From Neiella litorisoli (GTDB lineage Bacteria > Pseudomonadota > Gammaproteobacteria > Enterobacterales > Neiellaceae): DNA of 64,000 nucleotides. Both the position numbers and the translations under genes were made by a program. Where the stretch lies: the NCBI RefSeq assembly GCF_014773395.1, contig NZ_JACXAF010000007.1, forward strand, positions 62,001-126,000. The letters run 5' to 3'. The notes under the pieces were generated by a model. The model made no database searches and was not told where the DNA came from. It was given only the letters and a program-made list of their open reading frames with translations. Of the stretch, positions 54,055 through 62,772 are shown one piece after another (the first letter of the stretch is position 1; every line of letters starts with the position of its first letter).

Positions 54055-55539
54055 TTATTGAGCCGTTAAATAAGTTCGATGGTCTGGAAAGTTCAGGCTG
54101 CTACGGCGCAGAAACTCAGCAATCCAACGCCTGTCTTGCTCTACCTGGATAGTCGACTCGCCAGCCGCTAAAGGCGGCAATACCCCCATTCCTGTTAACA
54201 AACACATCCAGGAAACATCACTGTAAAATCGGTCAATGCCCTGTTTTCGCAGTGCTTCGCTGAAATCCTTGCCTTGCATCCAGCTTTGAAACACATACCG
54301 CAACGAATCGGACAATTGATCATTTTGGCCGTTGTCGCGCCAGTACTGACTATCTTTGCGGCCAGATGTTTTGTAATGGGCCACAATGTAGTCGCGAATA
54401 CCGTCGAACTGAGCATTGATGTTACTGTTGAATTGGTTGCGATTAGTGTCAGTGAAGTTGCCTTTTTCAAAGGCCAAGATGAAGTTTTCAACCGTGTATT
54501 GCACCAGCATCAGGGCCGTTGCTTCCAAAGGCTCGATAAACCCTTGAGATAAACCCACCGCTAAACAATTGCGGCGCCAATGTTCGGCTACTCGGCCAAC
54601 CTTCATTTTCAGGTGCTTGGCTTCAATCGCAGAGTCCAGCAAGCCGAGCTGTTGGCGCAGTTCGAACTCTGCATCATCGGAATTGCAGTACTGCGAGCTA
54701 TAGACATAGCCATTGCCAACTCGGTTAGTCAGCGGAATGTGCCAACGCCAGCCATTGGTCATGGCTGTTGATGTAGTCAGCGATGGCAGAAAGTCCGTCG
54801 ACTGAGTCGGCAAGGTCACCGCGGCATCGTTAAACAAGGCATTGGCATAAGAGACAAACGGCACTTGCAATGTACCTTGCAGCAACAGTGACTTAAAGCC
54901 ACTGCAGTCAACAAAGAAGTCGGCCTCAATGGCATTGTGATTGTGAGTCACTAGCTGCCGAATATCGCCTTGAGTCGTCAACTGAACTTGTTCAACATCG
55001 GCTTCAATGTGCTCAACGCCTTGCCTGATGGCCCGCTGTTTTAGAAAGTGGCCGAGGGCAGCGGCATCAAAATGGTAGCCATAACTCTGCTCAAACGGAA
55101 AACTCTCACTTTCTTTTGGAGCTTGATGTTGCTCGGCTAGGACGTTTGCCAAGAAGTAGTCATCGGGCGCTCGATAGCTATTGTGCCCCTGGCGTCGCGC
55201 ATTGATATGGTGATGAAAATAACCCAGCACATTGTTATCGAGTGTTGAGGTAAAAGGGTGAAAATAACTGTCATAGCCAGCTCGGCCCGCCCAATTGGCA
55301 AAGCGAATGCCACATTTATAGGTGGCAGCACATGCTGGCATCCACTCTGATTCGGCAATACCCAGTTTGTCGAAGAACTGTTTTAGCGCTGGAGTAGAGC
55401 CTTCACCAACACCAATGGTGGGCACATTAGCGGACTCGACTACGGCGAACTGGAAGCCCTTGCTAGCCCAAGCGTGATGCAATAAAGACACCGTCATCCA
55501 GCCAGCGGTACCGCCGCCCAGTACCACAATCTTTTTCAT
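54055..55539 (-). CDS. Tryptophan-halogenase-family flavoprotein 2
   Basis: 494-aa FAD-dependent protein; begins MKKIVVLGGGTAGWMTVSLL with the Rossmann glycines at residues 8-13. Lys region ATYKCGIRFANW, W-x-W-x-IP motif GWRWHIPLTN and the EPLEATALM segment (Glu retained) are intact. It follows flavoprotein 3 by 9 bp with AGGAG before its ATG, so the two are co-transcribed. It differs enough from the others in sequence (VSYANALFND, RVAEHWRRNC) that the two probably act on different substrates or form a heteromer. Confidence 0.92.
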   Translation of the reverse strand: MKKIVVLGGGTAGWMTVSLLHHAWASKGFQFAVVESANVPTIGVGEGSTPALKQFFDKLGIAESEWMPACAATYKCGIRFANWAGRAGYDSYFHPFTSTLDNNVLGYFHHHINARRQGHNSYRAPDDYFLANVLAEQHQAPKESESFPFEQSYGYHFDAAALGHFLKQRAIRQGVEHIEADVEQVQLTTQGDIRQLVTHNHNAIEADFFVDCSGFKSLLLQGTLQVPFVSYANALFNDAAVTLPTQSTDFLPSLTTSTAMTNGWRWHIPLTNRVGNGYVYSSQYCNSDDAEFELRQQLGLLDSAIEAKHLKMKVGRVAEHWRRNCLAVGLSQGFIEPLEATALMLVQYTVENFILAFEKGNFTDTNRNQFNSNINAQFDGIRDYIVAHYKTSGRKDSQYWRDNGQNDQLSDSLRYVFQSWMQGKDFSEALRKQGIDRFYSDVSWMCLLTGMGVLPPLAAGESTIQVEQDRRWIAEFLRRSSLNFPDHRTYLTAQ

Positions 55540-55548
55540 TGTCAGCTC

Positions 55549-57054
55549 CTATTCACCGGCTTTACAGTGCTTATTGATAAAGGCGGCGTGCGATCCGGCA
55601 AAGCCAACGCCTTGTTCAATGGCATGTTGGATTTGTTGGAGCTGCTGGTGGAGTTGTTGCTGCGGCATCATTTGAGCGCTGGTCTCGATCTGTTCTGGCA
55701 TTATCGCCATACCGCTGAGAATGCTTAACCAGCTGTCGCGCTCAAACGATTCACCATCGTATTTGATGAGGTGCCCGCGTTGTTTGAATAGTTCAATTTT
55801 GTGCTTAAGTGAATCCGGAATATCGATCCGTTGGCAGTGCTGCCAGAACGGTGTGTCGGTGCGTTGAGTGGCACAGTAATGCAGAATAATGAAGTCACGA
55901 ATGCGCTCATATTGCAGGTCATTGAGGCGATTGACTTCATCAACTTCTATCTGCTTGATGCCTGCAAATGGGAAGAACTGATGAATATGGGAAATGCCAT
56001 TTTGGATCATGGCGATACTGGTCGACTCCAGCGGCTCTAAAAAGCCCGAAGCCAAGCCGATCGCAACACAGTTTTTGTGCCACATTTTTTGTCGTTTACC
56101 GGTGACAAATCGAATCACATTGGGGTCCGCCAGCGGCTCGCCGTCGAGTTGACTGAGAAGCCAATCGGTTGCTTGCGACTCTTCCATATAGTCACTGCAA
56201 AACACCACGCCATTACCGGTTCGATGCTGCAATGGAATGCGCCAGCGCCAACCCGACTCCATCGCAATCGATTGAGTGTACGGCGTGATGTCGGCAACTG
56301 ATTGACAAGGAACGGCAATCGCCGAGTCGCAAGGCAGCCAATGACGCCAATCATCATAGCCAACGTGTAACGCTTTTTTTATCAATAGGCCGGCAAAGCC
56401 GGAGCAATCGATAAACAAGTCACCAGCGATAACCCGACCATCTTGTAATTCGACCGATTCGATATCGCCGTTTTCAATACCAACATGCACCTTGCTAATA
56501 CGCTGTTCAATACGTTGGACTCCTGCTTGCTCGGCGAATTGCCGCAGATAGCGGGCATATGCAATGGCATCAAAATGAAAAGCGTAATTGAACACCGACA
56601 AGGGGTTATTGTTGTTCATACTGGGTTGGGCAAATTTGTTATTCATTGCCAACTGAGTGGCAAGGCAGTAGTCGCCTAACTCGCCCGCTGCACCTTCGAC
56701 TTTGGCGCGGTGCCAATGGTGATAGAAATCAACGCCATGCATTGGCGCGCCATAGCCAGCAAATGGATGGAAAAAGGAATCACCAAGTTGATGCCAGTTT
56801 TGGAACTCAATACCGAGCTTAAAGGTGGCATTGGTGGCTTTGATAAATTCGACTTCATCAAGCCCAAGGTAATGATTGAATTCTCTTATCGCTGGCAGCG
56901 TTGCTTCGCCCACGCCAACAGTGCCGATGTCGGCTGATTCAATCAAAGTGATAGAAATATCACGTCCAGCTAGAAACTTACTTAGGCTGGCGGCGGCCAT
57001 CCATCCGGCAGTACCGCCGCCAACGATGACCACTGATTTAGTCACTTTGTCCAT
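55549..57054 (-). CDS. Tryptophan-halogenase-family flavoprotein 3
   Basis: 501-aa FAD-dependent protein with GGGTAGWMAAASLSKF (residues 13-28), TFKLGIEFQNWHQ (Lys), GWRWRIPLQHRTG (W-x-W-x-IP) and LEPLESTSIAM (Glu). It is much closer to flavoprotein 1 (48261-49766) than to flavoprotein 2 in length and C-terminus (RGHLIKYDGESF versus RGHLVKYRWEIF), suggesting a duplication. First gene of the two-gene halogenase operon; the operator at 57129 lies 75 bp before its start, in the 258-bp gap 57055-57312. Confidence 0.93.
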   Translation of the reverse strand: MDKVTKSVVIVGGGTAGWMAAASLSKFLAGRDISITLIESADIGTVGVGEATLPAIREFNHYLGLDEVEFIKATNATFKLGIEFQNWHQLGDSFFHPFAGYGAPMHGVDFYHHWHRAKVEGAAGELGDYCLATQLAMNNKFAQPSMNNNNPLSVFNYAFHFDAIAYARYLRQFAEQAGVQRIEQRISKVHVGIENGDIESVELQDGRVIAGDLFIDCSGFAGLLIKKALHVGYDDWRHWLPCDSAIAVPCQSVADITPYTQSIAMESGWRWRIPLQHRTGNGVVFCSDYMEESQATDWLLSQLDGEPLADPNVIRFVTGKRQKMWHKNCVAIGLASGFLEPLESTSIAMIQNGISHIHQFFPFAGIKQIEVDEVNRLNDLQYERIRDFIILHYCATQRTDTPFWQHCQRIDIPDSLKHKIELFKQRGHLIKYDGESFERDSWLSILSGMAIMPEQIETSAQMMPQQQLHQQLQQIQHAIEQGVGFAGSHAAFINKHCKAGE

Positions 57055-57128
57055 TATACCTATGCTCCCTCAGCATCATTATTGTCGCGCTGAATCGCGC
57101 CATCATTCGAATTATTGTGGATGTTAAA

Positions 57129-57140
57129 GAAAACGATTTC
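57129..57140 (-). promoter_or_regulatory. LacI-type operator of the halogenase pair
   Basis: GAAAACGATTTC on the plus strand, the exact reverse complement of GAAATCGTTTTC at 44751-44762 before the TBDR gene. It suggests one repressor for both transcription units. A GCTCAC/GTGAGC and GCGGC/GCCGC hairpin at 57259-57304 lies after the mannanase gene, without a T tract. Confidence 0.5.
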
Positions 57141-57312
57141 ATCCGTTGCCGGAAATAGTAAAAAGGCGCTGATGATTTGACAAAAATCAAGGTCACAGAA
57201 CGACAATTTGTTTGCTTATAATTACAACAATTGAGAGATGGTATGGCAGGGAGAGGAGAGTGCTCACAGCGGCAGCTCGCTTATGGCGAAGCCGCGACCG
57301 TGAGCGAGAAAC

Positions 57313-58659
57313 CTAACGCTGTTGCATGTCCTGATTAAATTGTTGGATCAATTCCAAGGTGCTGGTGTCCGATGAAAACACGGAGTTAAGCCCTTGTGGT
57401 TCTTGTGGTGGATCGCCAGAAAAGTCATCGCCGGGTTGCCACTTACCGGTTTTCATGTCGCTCACAGGTTTGGCTTCGCCGCCAAAGCCCCAAATATTCA
57501 CTCCGGCGAAAGTGCGGTCATCGGTGGCGAGCAGTTCATCGAAAATGGCTTTAAAAAACTGATTGCGATAACTGATGTCGGCATCGCGGTTGAGTTGTTC
57601 TTGTCGGCGTGGAAAACCAAACTCGGACAGCACGATAGGCCGCTGTTGCTGGCGAGCGACCGCAAGGTGACGGGCCATGTAGCTTTTCGCTTTATCGATA
57701 GCCAATTGAGTGGACGCTTGTTCATTTTCGGCATCGTACCAAGACCAATTTTTCGGCCACACATGCATGGTTAGGTAATCAATGTTGGGGTTGTTGTGCA
57801 AGCGCTGCCAGATAGCAACATCGCCATAGCGATCTGGATCATTGGGGTTGGGACCATAAGTACCCGCTTCGCCCTCTGAACCAGTGGATATCAGTTGCTT
57901 GGGCGCTAGCTGATTAATCTGATCAACAGTCCGGTTAAGCCATGCGGCAAATGCCGGCTCGTGTTCAGCGTTTCGTGCTCTGGGCTCGTTACCGACTTGC
58001 CAAGCCATGATGGTTGGATCATCAACATAAGCGACGCCAGTAACACTATTGGTGCGAGAAATCATGAAATCAACATGGTTGGCAAATGCGTCCATGCAAG
58101 GCTGACAGGAATGAAAGCGGGCCGTGTAATCTTGAAATTTGTCCCAGTCGTAAGGCGGTAAAAACGGGTTGGGAATTTTACCTTGGCCATTCCACTCCAT
58201 GTATTGGGCAAATCCGCCAGACCAGATCCAGTTGTTGGTTAGGTACAACACTGCCACCATGTCGCGTTTGGCCATTTCAGCCAGCAGAAAGTCGAGCCCT
58301 TCAAGCAGGCTCTGATCATATTTGCCTTGTTCGTATTGCAGCGCCGGCGTCACCATGGAATCGTCTTGACCGCCATCACCGCCCGCTAATATCCGCAAGT
58401 TGGTAATGCCATATTGGCGCATTAAATCCAACTCTCGGCGCAGACGGGCTTTACCTTCGTCACTGGTTCCGAGCAGTGGCCCATACCAGTAATTAAAGCC
58501 AACAAATTGATAGGGTTTGCCGTTTCGAACAAACTCACCGTTATCGACAGCAATAAACTGTGAGTTTGCTGCCTTGTTAGTGGGATCGACTTGATTTGAT
58601 TGGCAAGCAGACAGAGAGATTAGCGCCAAAGTTGCCAACAGAATTGATAAGGCTCGCAT
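57313..58659 (-). CDS. GH5_7-like beta-mannanase lipoprotein
   Basis: 448-aa envelope-anchored endo-beta-1,4-mannanase. Lipobox LISLSAC (Cys19). The catalytic acid/base is Glu225 in AWQVGNEPRARN and the nucleophile is Glu346 in VLSEFGFPR. The GH5_7 substrate-binding segment GFNYWYGPLLG (about 54-64) and TMHVWPKNWSWY (about 297-308) are present. A LacI operator (58705) lies 46 bp upstream of the start. It would release manno-oligosaccharides at the outer membrane for uptake. It is divergent from the AGE-epimerase/GH5 pair, sharing a 618-bp regulatory gap. Confidence 0.93.
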   Translation of the reverse strand: MRALSILLATLALISLSACQSNQVDPTNKAANSQFIAVDNGEFVRNGKPYQFVGFNYWYGPLLGTSDEGKARLRRELDLMRQYGITNLRILAGGDGGQDDSMVTPALQYEQGKYDQSLLEGLDFLLAEMAKRDMVAVLYLTNNWIWSGGFAQYMEWNGQGKIPNPFLPPYDWDKFQDYTARFHSCQPCMDAFANHVDFMISRTNSVTGVAYVDDPTIMAWQVGNEPRARNAEHEPAFAAWLNRTVDQINQLAPKQLISTGSEGEAGTYGPNPNDPDRYGDVAIWQRLHNNPNIDYLTMHVWPKNWSWYDAENEQASTQLAIDKAKSYMARHLAVARQQQRPIVLSEFGFPRRQEQLNRDADISYRNQFFKAIFDELLATDDRTFAGVNIWGFGGEAKPVSDMKTGKWQPGDDFSGDPPQEPQGLNSVFSSDTSTLELIQQFNQDMQQR

Positions 58660-58704
58660 CCAAGTTCCTCGTAGATTGGCTAAGAGAGTTATGCTGAATT
58701 TATT

Positions 58705-58718
58705 TGTAAACGTTTACA
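58705..58718 (-). promoter_or_regulatory. Perfect LacI-type operator of mannanase gene
   Basis: TGTAAACGTTTACA, a fully symmetric 14-mer, 46 bp before the mannanase start on the minus strand. Confidence 0.7.
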
Positions 58719-59061
58719 GTTGTCGTGACATTGTAAATGGTTGCTTGAAAGGTTCAATTGCCTTTTGATTCTGACGTGTAGTCGATCACAAAATAAACAG
58801 CCTGCTCGGGTTGATTGAAGGTGCAATGAATCTGACCCTAAACGTTAAGATAGGACCTTTTTTGTTATTTTGTTTATATATTTCATTGCGTTGATTTCGT
58901 TACTCTATGCTTTGGAATATTTTTAATCCGTTTTCGAAGCGAACCTAACGGCCATTTTCTTAGCTTTTATCCAGTTTGACTTCGCTTCTAAATCACACGA
59001 GTCAGCCAATTTTATCGCTTTGTGCAGTGGCGCACATTGAGCCGAATAATTTGACTTGAAA

Positions 59062-59105
59062 TGTAAACGTTTTCTGATAATAGTTAAATAATGTAAACGT
59101 TTACT
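59062..59105 (+). promoter_or_regulatory. Two LacI-type operators before the AGE-epimerase gene
   Basis: TGTAAACGTTTTCT (59062-59075) and TGTAAACGTTTACT (59092-59105), 30 bp apart, same core as 58705. With that site they make three operators in the divergent 618-bp region (58660-59277). The remaining sequence is AT-rich; no clear promoter pair was found. Confidence 0.65.
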
Positions 59106-59277
59106 GCGTTCATTTGAGCGGCTTTAAAGCGCTATTTCTAACTAGGAATAGCGCCCTCACAAACGGCTAAGCAAGCAGTAAAACAAGGATTGCTCAGTGG
59201 CTTAGCTGGTGTCATTGAACCCAGTGTGCGGCAGGTCGCAATCGCAAGTCAGTGATGACCAAGAAAATGGAAAGAGT

Positions 59278-60555
59278 ATGAACGAAGCGAGCATTGCTTT
59301 CTTATCCGGCTGCAAAAATGCGGCGCGACTGGAAGCTGAGCACATCGCCAATTGGTGGGCGACCTACACAGTTGATGAGCACCATGGCGGCTTTTATGGC
59401 GAAGTTGGCCGGAATAATACGCCGGTCATTGAGTCGGAAAAAAGCATCATTCAGAACACCCGTATTCTGTGGTTTTTCTCTGAGTATGCGCATTTCTTGA
59501 GAACAGAAAGCTTGAAAACGAAGAGCTTGAAAGGGAGAGGCAGCAAATCAGAGCGCTACGAGGCGCTAGCAACCCGCGCCTTTGACTATCTGCTGAGCTA
59601 CTTTGATGACAAAGAGCAAGGCGGCGTGGTGTGGCAGCTCGACCACCAGGGCCAGGTGACCGATGGCAAAAAGCAAACCTATGCCATCAGCTTTGCCATT
59701 TATGGTCTGTCGGCTTACTACAAGTTGACCAACAACCCGCAAGCTTTAGCCAAAGCGCAAGAATACTTTGGCTTGCTGGAAAAGCATGCTCGCGATCATG
59801 AGCGCAATGGTTATGTTGAAGTGCTGAGCCAAGACTGGCAGCCGCTGGCCGATGTTCGTCTGAGTGATAAAGACGACAACTTACCCAAGACCATGAACAC
59901 TCATTTGCATGTGCTTGAGGCCTATACCAGCTTGCATTTGGTGGCACCGACGGCGCAAACCGCCGAAGCGCTAGCAAATCTAATCGATCTGTTTAACGAC
60001 CGCATCATTGACCATGACAGCGGCCACTTACGGCTGTTTATGGAAATGGATTGGCAAGATAAATCGACCTTGTGGTCCTACGGCCATGATATTGAATGCA
60101 GCTGGCTGTTGTTTGAAGCGCTGGAAGCCTTGGGTGACGAACAGCGTTTGCAGCGTTTAACGCCGGTTGTGCTGAAATTAGCCGATACCACATTAGCCGA
60201 GGGCATTGGTGAGCGAGGGCAGGTGTTCGATCAGTTCGATTGCATCAAACGGATCAACCATCCAGAGAGTCATTGGTGGGTGCAAGCCGAGGCTTTGGTG
60301 GGCTTTTTAAACTTGTTTTATTTGGCACGTAATGAACAAGCGCTCGATGCATTCAATCTGGTTTGGCAGTTCATCAACGATTACCACAAAGATGACGAGT
60401 ATGGCGAATGGCACTACTTATCAACGCTTGATCAACCCAGTCATCCGGCTATCTACAAGGCAGGAGGCTGGAAAGCGCCTTACCACAATGGCCGGGCAAT
60501 GATGGAGATCTGCAAGTTAGTTGATCGGATCTGCGCCGCTGAGGCCAATCGTTAA
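59278..60555 (+). CDS. AGE-family 2-epimerase (mannobiose/cellobiose type)
   Basis: 425-aa (alpha/alpha)6-barrel enzyme. ATG 59278 has GGAAAG upstream; an earlier in-frame GTG at 59209 would add 23 residues of no family likeness. Motifs: NTRILWFFSEYAHF and KTMNTHLHVLEAYT (conserved His), YGHDIECSWLLFEA and RINHPESHWWVQAEALVGFL with paired His. The family includes N-acylglucosamine 2-epimerase and cellobiose/mannobiose 2-epimerase; the nearby mannanases favour conversion of mannobiose to mannosyl-glucose. A phosphorylase for that product is not in the window. It is followed by the GH5-like gene 53 bp away and shares the LacI operators. Confidence 0.85.
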   Translation: MNEASIAFLSGCKNAARLEAEHIANWWATYTVDEHHGGFYGEVGRNNTPVIESEKSIIQNTRILWFFSEYAHFLRTESLKTKSLKGRGSKSERYEALATRAFDYLLSYFDDKEQGGVVWQLDHQGQVTDGKKQTYAISFAIYGLSAYYKLTNNPQALAKAQEYFGLLEKHARDHERNGYVEVLSQDWQPLADVRLSDKDDNLPKTMNTHLHVLEAYTSLHLVAPTAQTAEALANLIDLFNDRIIDHDSGHLRLFMEMDWQDKSTLWSYGHDIECSWLLFEALEALGDEQRLQRLTPVVLKLADTTLAEGIGERGQVFDQFDCIKRINHPESHWWVQAEALVGFLNLFYLARNEQALDAFNLVWQFINDYHKDDEYGEWHYLSTLDQPSHPAIYKAGGWKAPYHNGRAMMEICKLVDRICAAEANR

Positions 60556-60608
60556 AGCAACAGCTAACGCAATAGCCATAAATGATCACAATGAACATAG
60601 GTAGTGAT

Positions 60609-62078
60609 ATGAAACAACTGACCCTAGCATGTATTTTGGGGGCTATGATGGCCACGCCGGCACTGGCATTCGACCACTTTATTACCCGCGACGGCCATCA
60701 ACTGAAAGACGGTGACAAGGTATTTCGTTTTGCAGGCATTCATGCCCCAGAGCTTCATCGCATTGAAGATCAAGCGCGCGGTAAGTGCCCACAAGATCCA
60801 CGTGGCTGGGGTCAATACTTCAAATGGCCGACAGCTGAGGAGCAGGAAAACTGGATTCAGTCGTTGGTATTAACGGGTCATAAGGCCATGCGGGTTTATG
60901 TGCTGTCTATCGCCACCGAGTGGGATCAAGCCTGTGAGCGCGAAACCCATATCTTGCCACCTGTCACTCAAGACGGAATGCCAAGGCTCAACGAAGCAGC
61001 CTTGGTCCATTATGATCGCATGATCGCGTTGGCTGACAAGCATGGTCTGCGGCTTATTCTGCCTTTTGTCGATCATTGGAAATGGTGGGGCGGCCGTAAA
61101 GATTTAGCGGCGTTTTATGGTGAGCATGAAGACGATTTCTACGATACCAGCAGCAAAACTTATGCGGCGTATCAGAGCATCATCAAGCAAGTCACTAACC
61201 GCACCAACACCATCACAGGCCGAAAATATCGTGACGAAAAAGCCATCATGGCGTGGGAGACCGGTAACGAACTGAAAATGTCGACACAAGCATTTGTCAG
61301 CAAAACCGCTGCGTTGATTAAAAGTCAGGCGCCTCATCAATTAGTGATTGATGGTACTTATTTGAAGGTCAATGACTTTTCGTTGACCGATCCAAATGTC
61401 GACATTATTACCAATCATTTTTATACCGTTAACGGCAACAATAACCCTCAGCAGGTAATGAAGGATCTGAAAGCCATTGATGGCAAAAAAGTCTACTTTA
61501 TTGGTGAGTTTGGTTTAGCCAGTGCCAAGTTGTTGAACTCGGTGATGCAGGCTGCTGTTCATCAGGAACATAATGGTGCCCAAGCGGCTGGGGCCTTGTT
61601 CTGGGGCTATCGTGGCCATCGTCATGACGGTGGTTATTATTGGCATCAGGAATACACCGGCCACTACGCCTATCACTTGCCCGGTGCGGCGGAAAACTAT
61701 CGCAATGAAGAAATGGCGATGTCCGATGGTGTTCGCTTGGCTATTGCGCAAATGGATGGCGAACAAAATATGCGTCCTCTACCTAAGCCGCAGCCACCTA
61801 AACTCCGAGCGATTGATACGCCCAACAACTTCAAGTGGCTCGGGTCGCCTGTTGGCCGTTGGTATCGCTTTGAACGAGCCACTAGCGAAGCTGGCCCCTG
61901 GACTATTATTGGCGATGGTATTTCCGATGGCCGCAATGGTTTCAACCCCGAGACTGATGTGCTGTTTGCCGATCCGCAGTTGCGCGAATCAGGCAAAACT
62001 TATTTCTACCGGGTCACTGCGTTTAATGAATCGGGTCAGTCTGAACCATCCAACGTGGAGGCTTATCAACAACCTTAG
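60609..62078 (+). CDS. GH5-like mannanase with C-terminal Fn-like tail
   Basis: 489-aa secreted enzyme from ATG 60609 (MKQLTLACILGAMMATPALA, cleaved signal); a start at 60582 would add nine residues. The TIM-barrel has acid/base Glu221 in AWETGNELKM and nucleophile Glu300 in FIGEFGLAS. It resembles GH5 mannanases (FRFAGIHAPELH; FVDHWKWWGG) but differs markedly from the lipoprotein at 57313. Residues about 405-489 form a fibronectin-type tail (YRVTAFNESGQSEPSNVEAY). A terminator follows 86 bp after the stop. Mannan is the best guess for substrate. Confidence 0.85.
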   Translation: MKQLTLACILGAMMATPALAFDHFITRDGHQLKDGDKVFRFAGIHAPELHRIEDQARGKCPQDPRGWGQYFKWPTAEEQENWIQSLVLTGHKAMRVYVLSIATEWDQACERETHILPPVTQDGMPRLNEAALVHYDRMIALADKHGLRLILPFVDHWKWWGGRKDLAAFYGEHEDDFYDTSSKTYAAYQSIIKQVTNRTNTITGRKYRDEKAIMAWETGNELKMSTQAFVSKTAALIKSQAPHQLVIDGTYLKVNDFSLTDPNVDIITNHFYTVNGNNNPQQVMKDLKAIDGKKVYFIGEFGLASAKLLNSVMQAAVHQEHNGAQAAGALFWGYRGHRHDGGYYWHQEYTGHYAYHLPGAAENYRNEEMAMSDGVRLAIAQMDGEQNMRPLPKPQPPKLRAIDTPNNFKWLGSPVGRWYRFERATSEAGPWTIIGDGISDGRNGFNPETDVLFADPQLRESGKTYFYRVTAFNESGQSEPSNVEAYQQP

Positions 62079-62163
62079 CGTTGCTCGTTGAAGTGTGTTT
62101 GGTGCGCCAGTTTGCGCACTACATTGGTGTGAACCGATACCCCCTCTCAGACCTCTTCGTCTA

Positions 62164-62188
62164 GCCCGCTTCGTGCGGGCATTTTTTT
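62164..62188 (+). terminator. Terminator of epimerase-GH5 unit
   Basis: GCCCGC-TTCG-TGCGGGC stem with TTTTTTT tail. It lies at the start of the 694-bp gap before the GH26 gene; beyond it and the operators below, the gap is AT-rich with no gene. Confidence 0.92.
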
Positions 62189-62265
62189 GGCAAATCCTGT
62201 CATTCGCTACCGAATTGTTTCATTTCTATCCTGTTTTGAAAGTTGAAACAAAATAGCGCCAAAAA

Positions 62266-62279
62266 GAAAACGGTTACAG
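62266..62279 (+). promoter_or_regulatory. LacI-type operator GAAAACGGTTACAG before GH26 gene
   Basis: Near-palindrome with ACGGT core, about 500 bp before the GH26 start. It could loop to the proximal sites. Confidence 0.4.
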
Positions 62280-62652
62280 TTTGTTGGACGTGTCTTTTGC
62301 GTTGTTATCGGCTTCCTATAAAGCGCTAATGCTTGACTCAATACCTCATCATGACGTCATCCACAAAACAAGATCGCGAGTTGTCAGCTAGAGGTTTGTA
62401 TTAAAAAACTAATCACATGCGATAATTTGGAATTTAATTCAATAAAAACAATTTGTTGATTGTTTTTATTGCGATTTTTATGCGCTTCTTGTGATCATTG
62501 CTATTGAGTCAGAGTGGCAATGATTTTTATGACTAGTTCAGTCTGTCAGATCGATTTTTCGTGACTCACTTCAAGAAGTCAGGCAACCAAATGATTGCTT
62601 AATTGCAACATTGAAACAGTTTGTTTACCTTCACCGTGTTACTACAAAAATC

Positions 62653-62664
62653 GAAACCGGTTAC
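62653..62664 (+). promoter_or_regulatory. ACCGGT operator GAAACCGGTTAC
   Basis: Second LacI-type site before GH26; core as at 45130 and 62709. Confidence 0.55.
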
Positions 62665-62708
62665 GCCCAGTTGTTTGAGGTGTTTCCGGTTTTTTAAGGG
62701 AAACAAGG

Positions 62709-62720
62709 TGAACCGGTTCA
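62709..62720 (+). promoter_or_regulatory. Perfect ACCGGT palindrome before GH26 gene
   Basis: TGAACCGGTTCA, fully symmetric, 53 bp before the ATG. Confidence 0.65.
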
Positions 62721-62772
62721 TTTCTTTTGTTTGACTCGGGGGTCAGCAAAAGAAACAACCATGAGGTGGAAA

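Noticed and set aside
61573-62091. 172-aa ORF inside the second GH5-like gene
   Set aside because: Shadow frame with no motifs; the GH5 frame has catalytic residues and a signal peptide.
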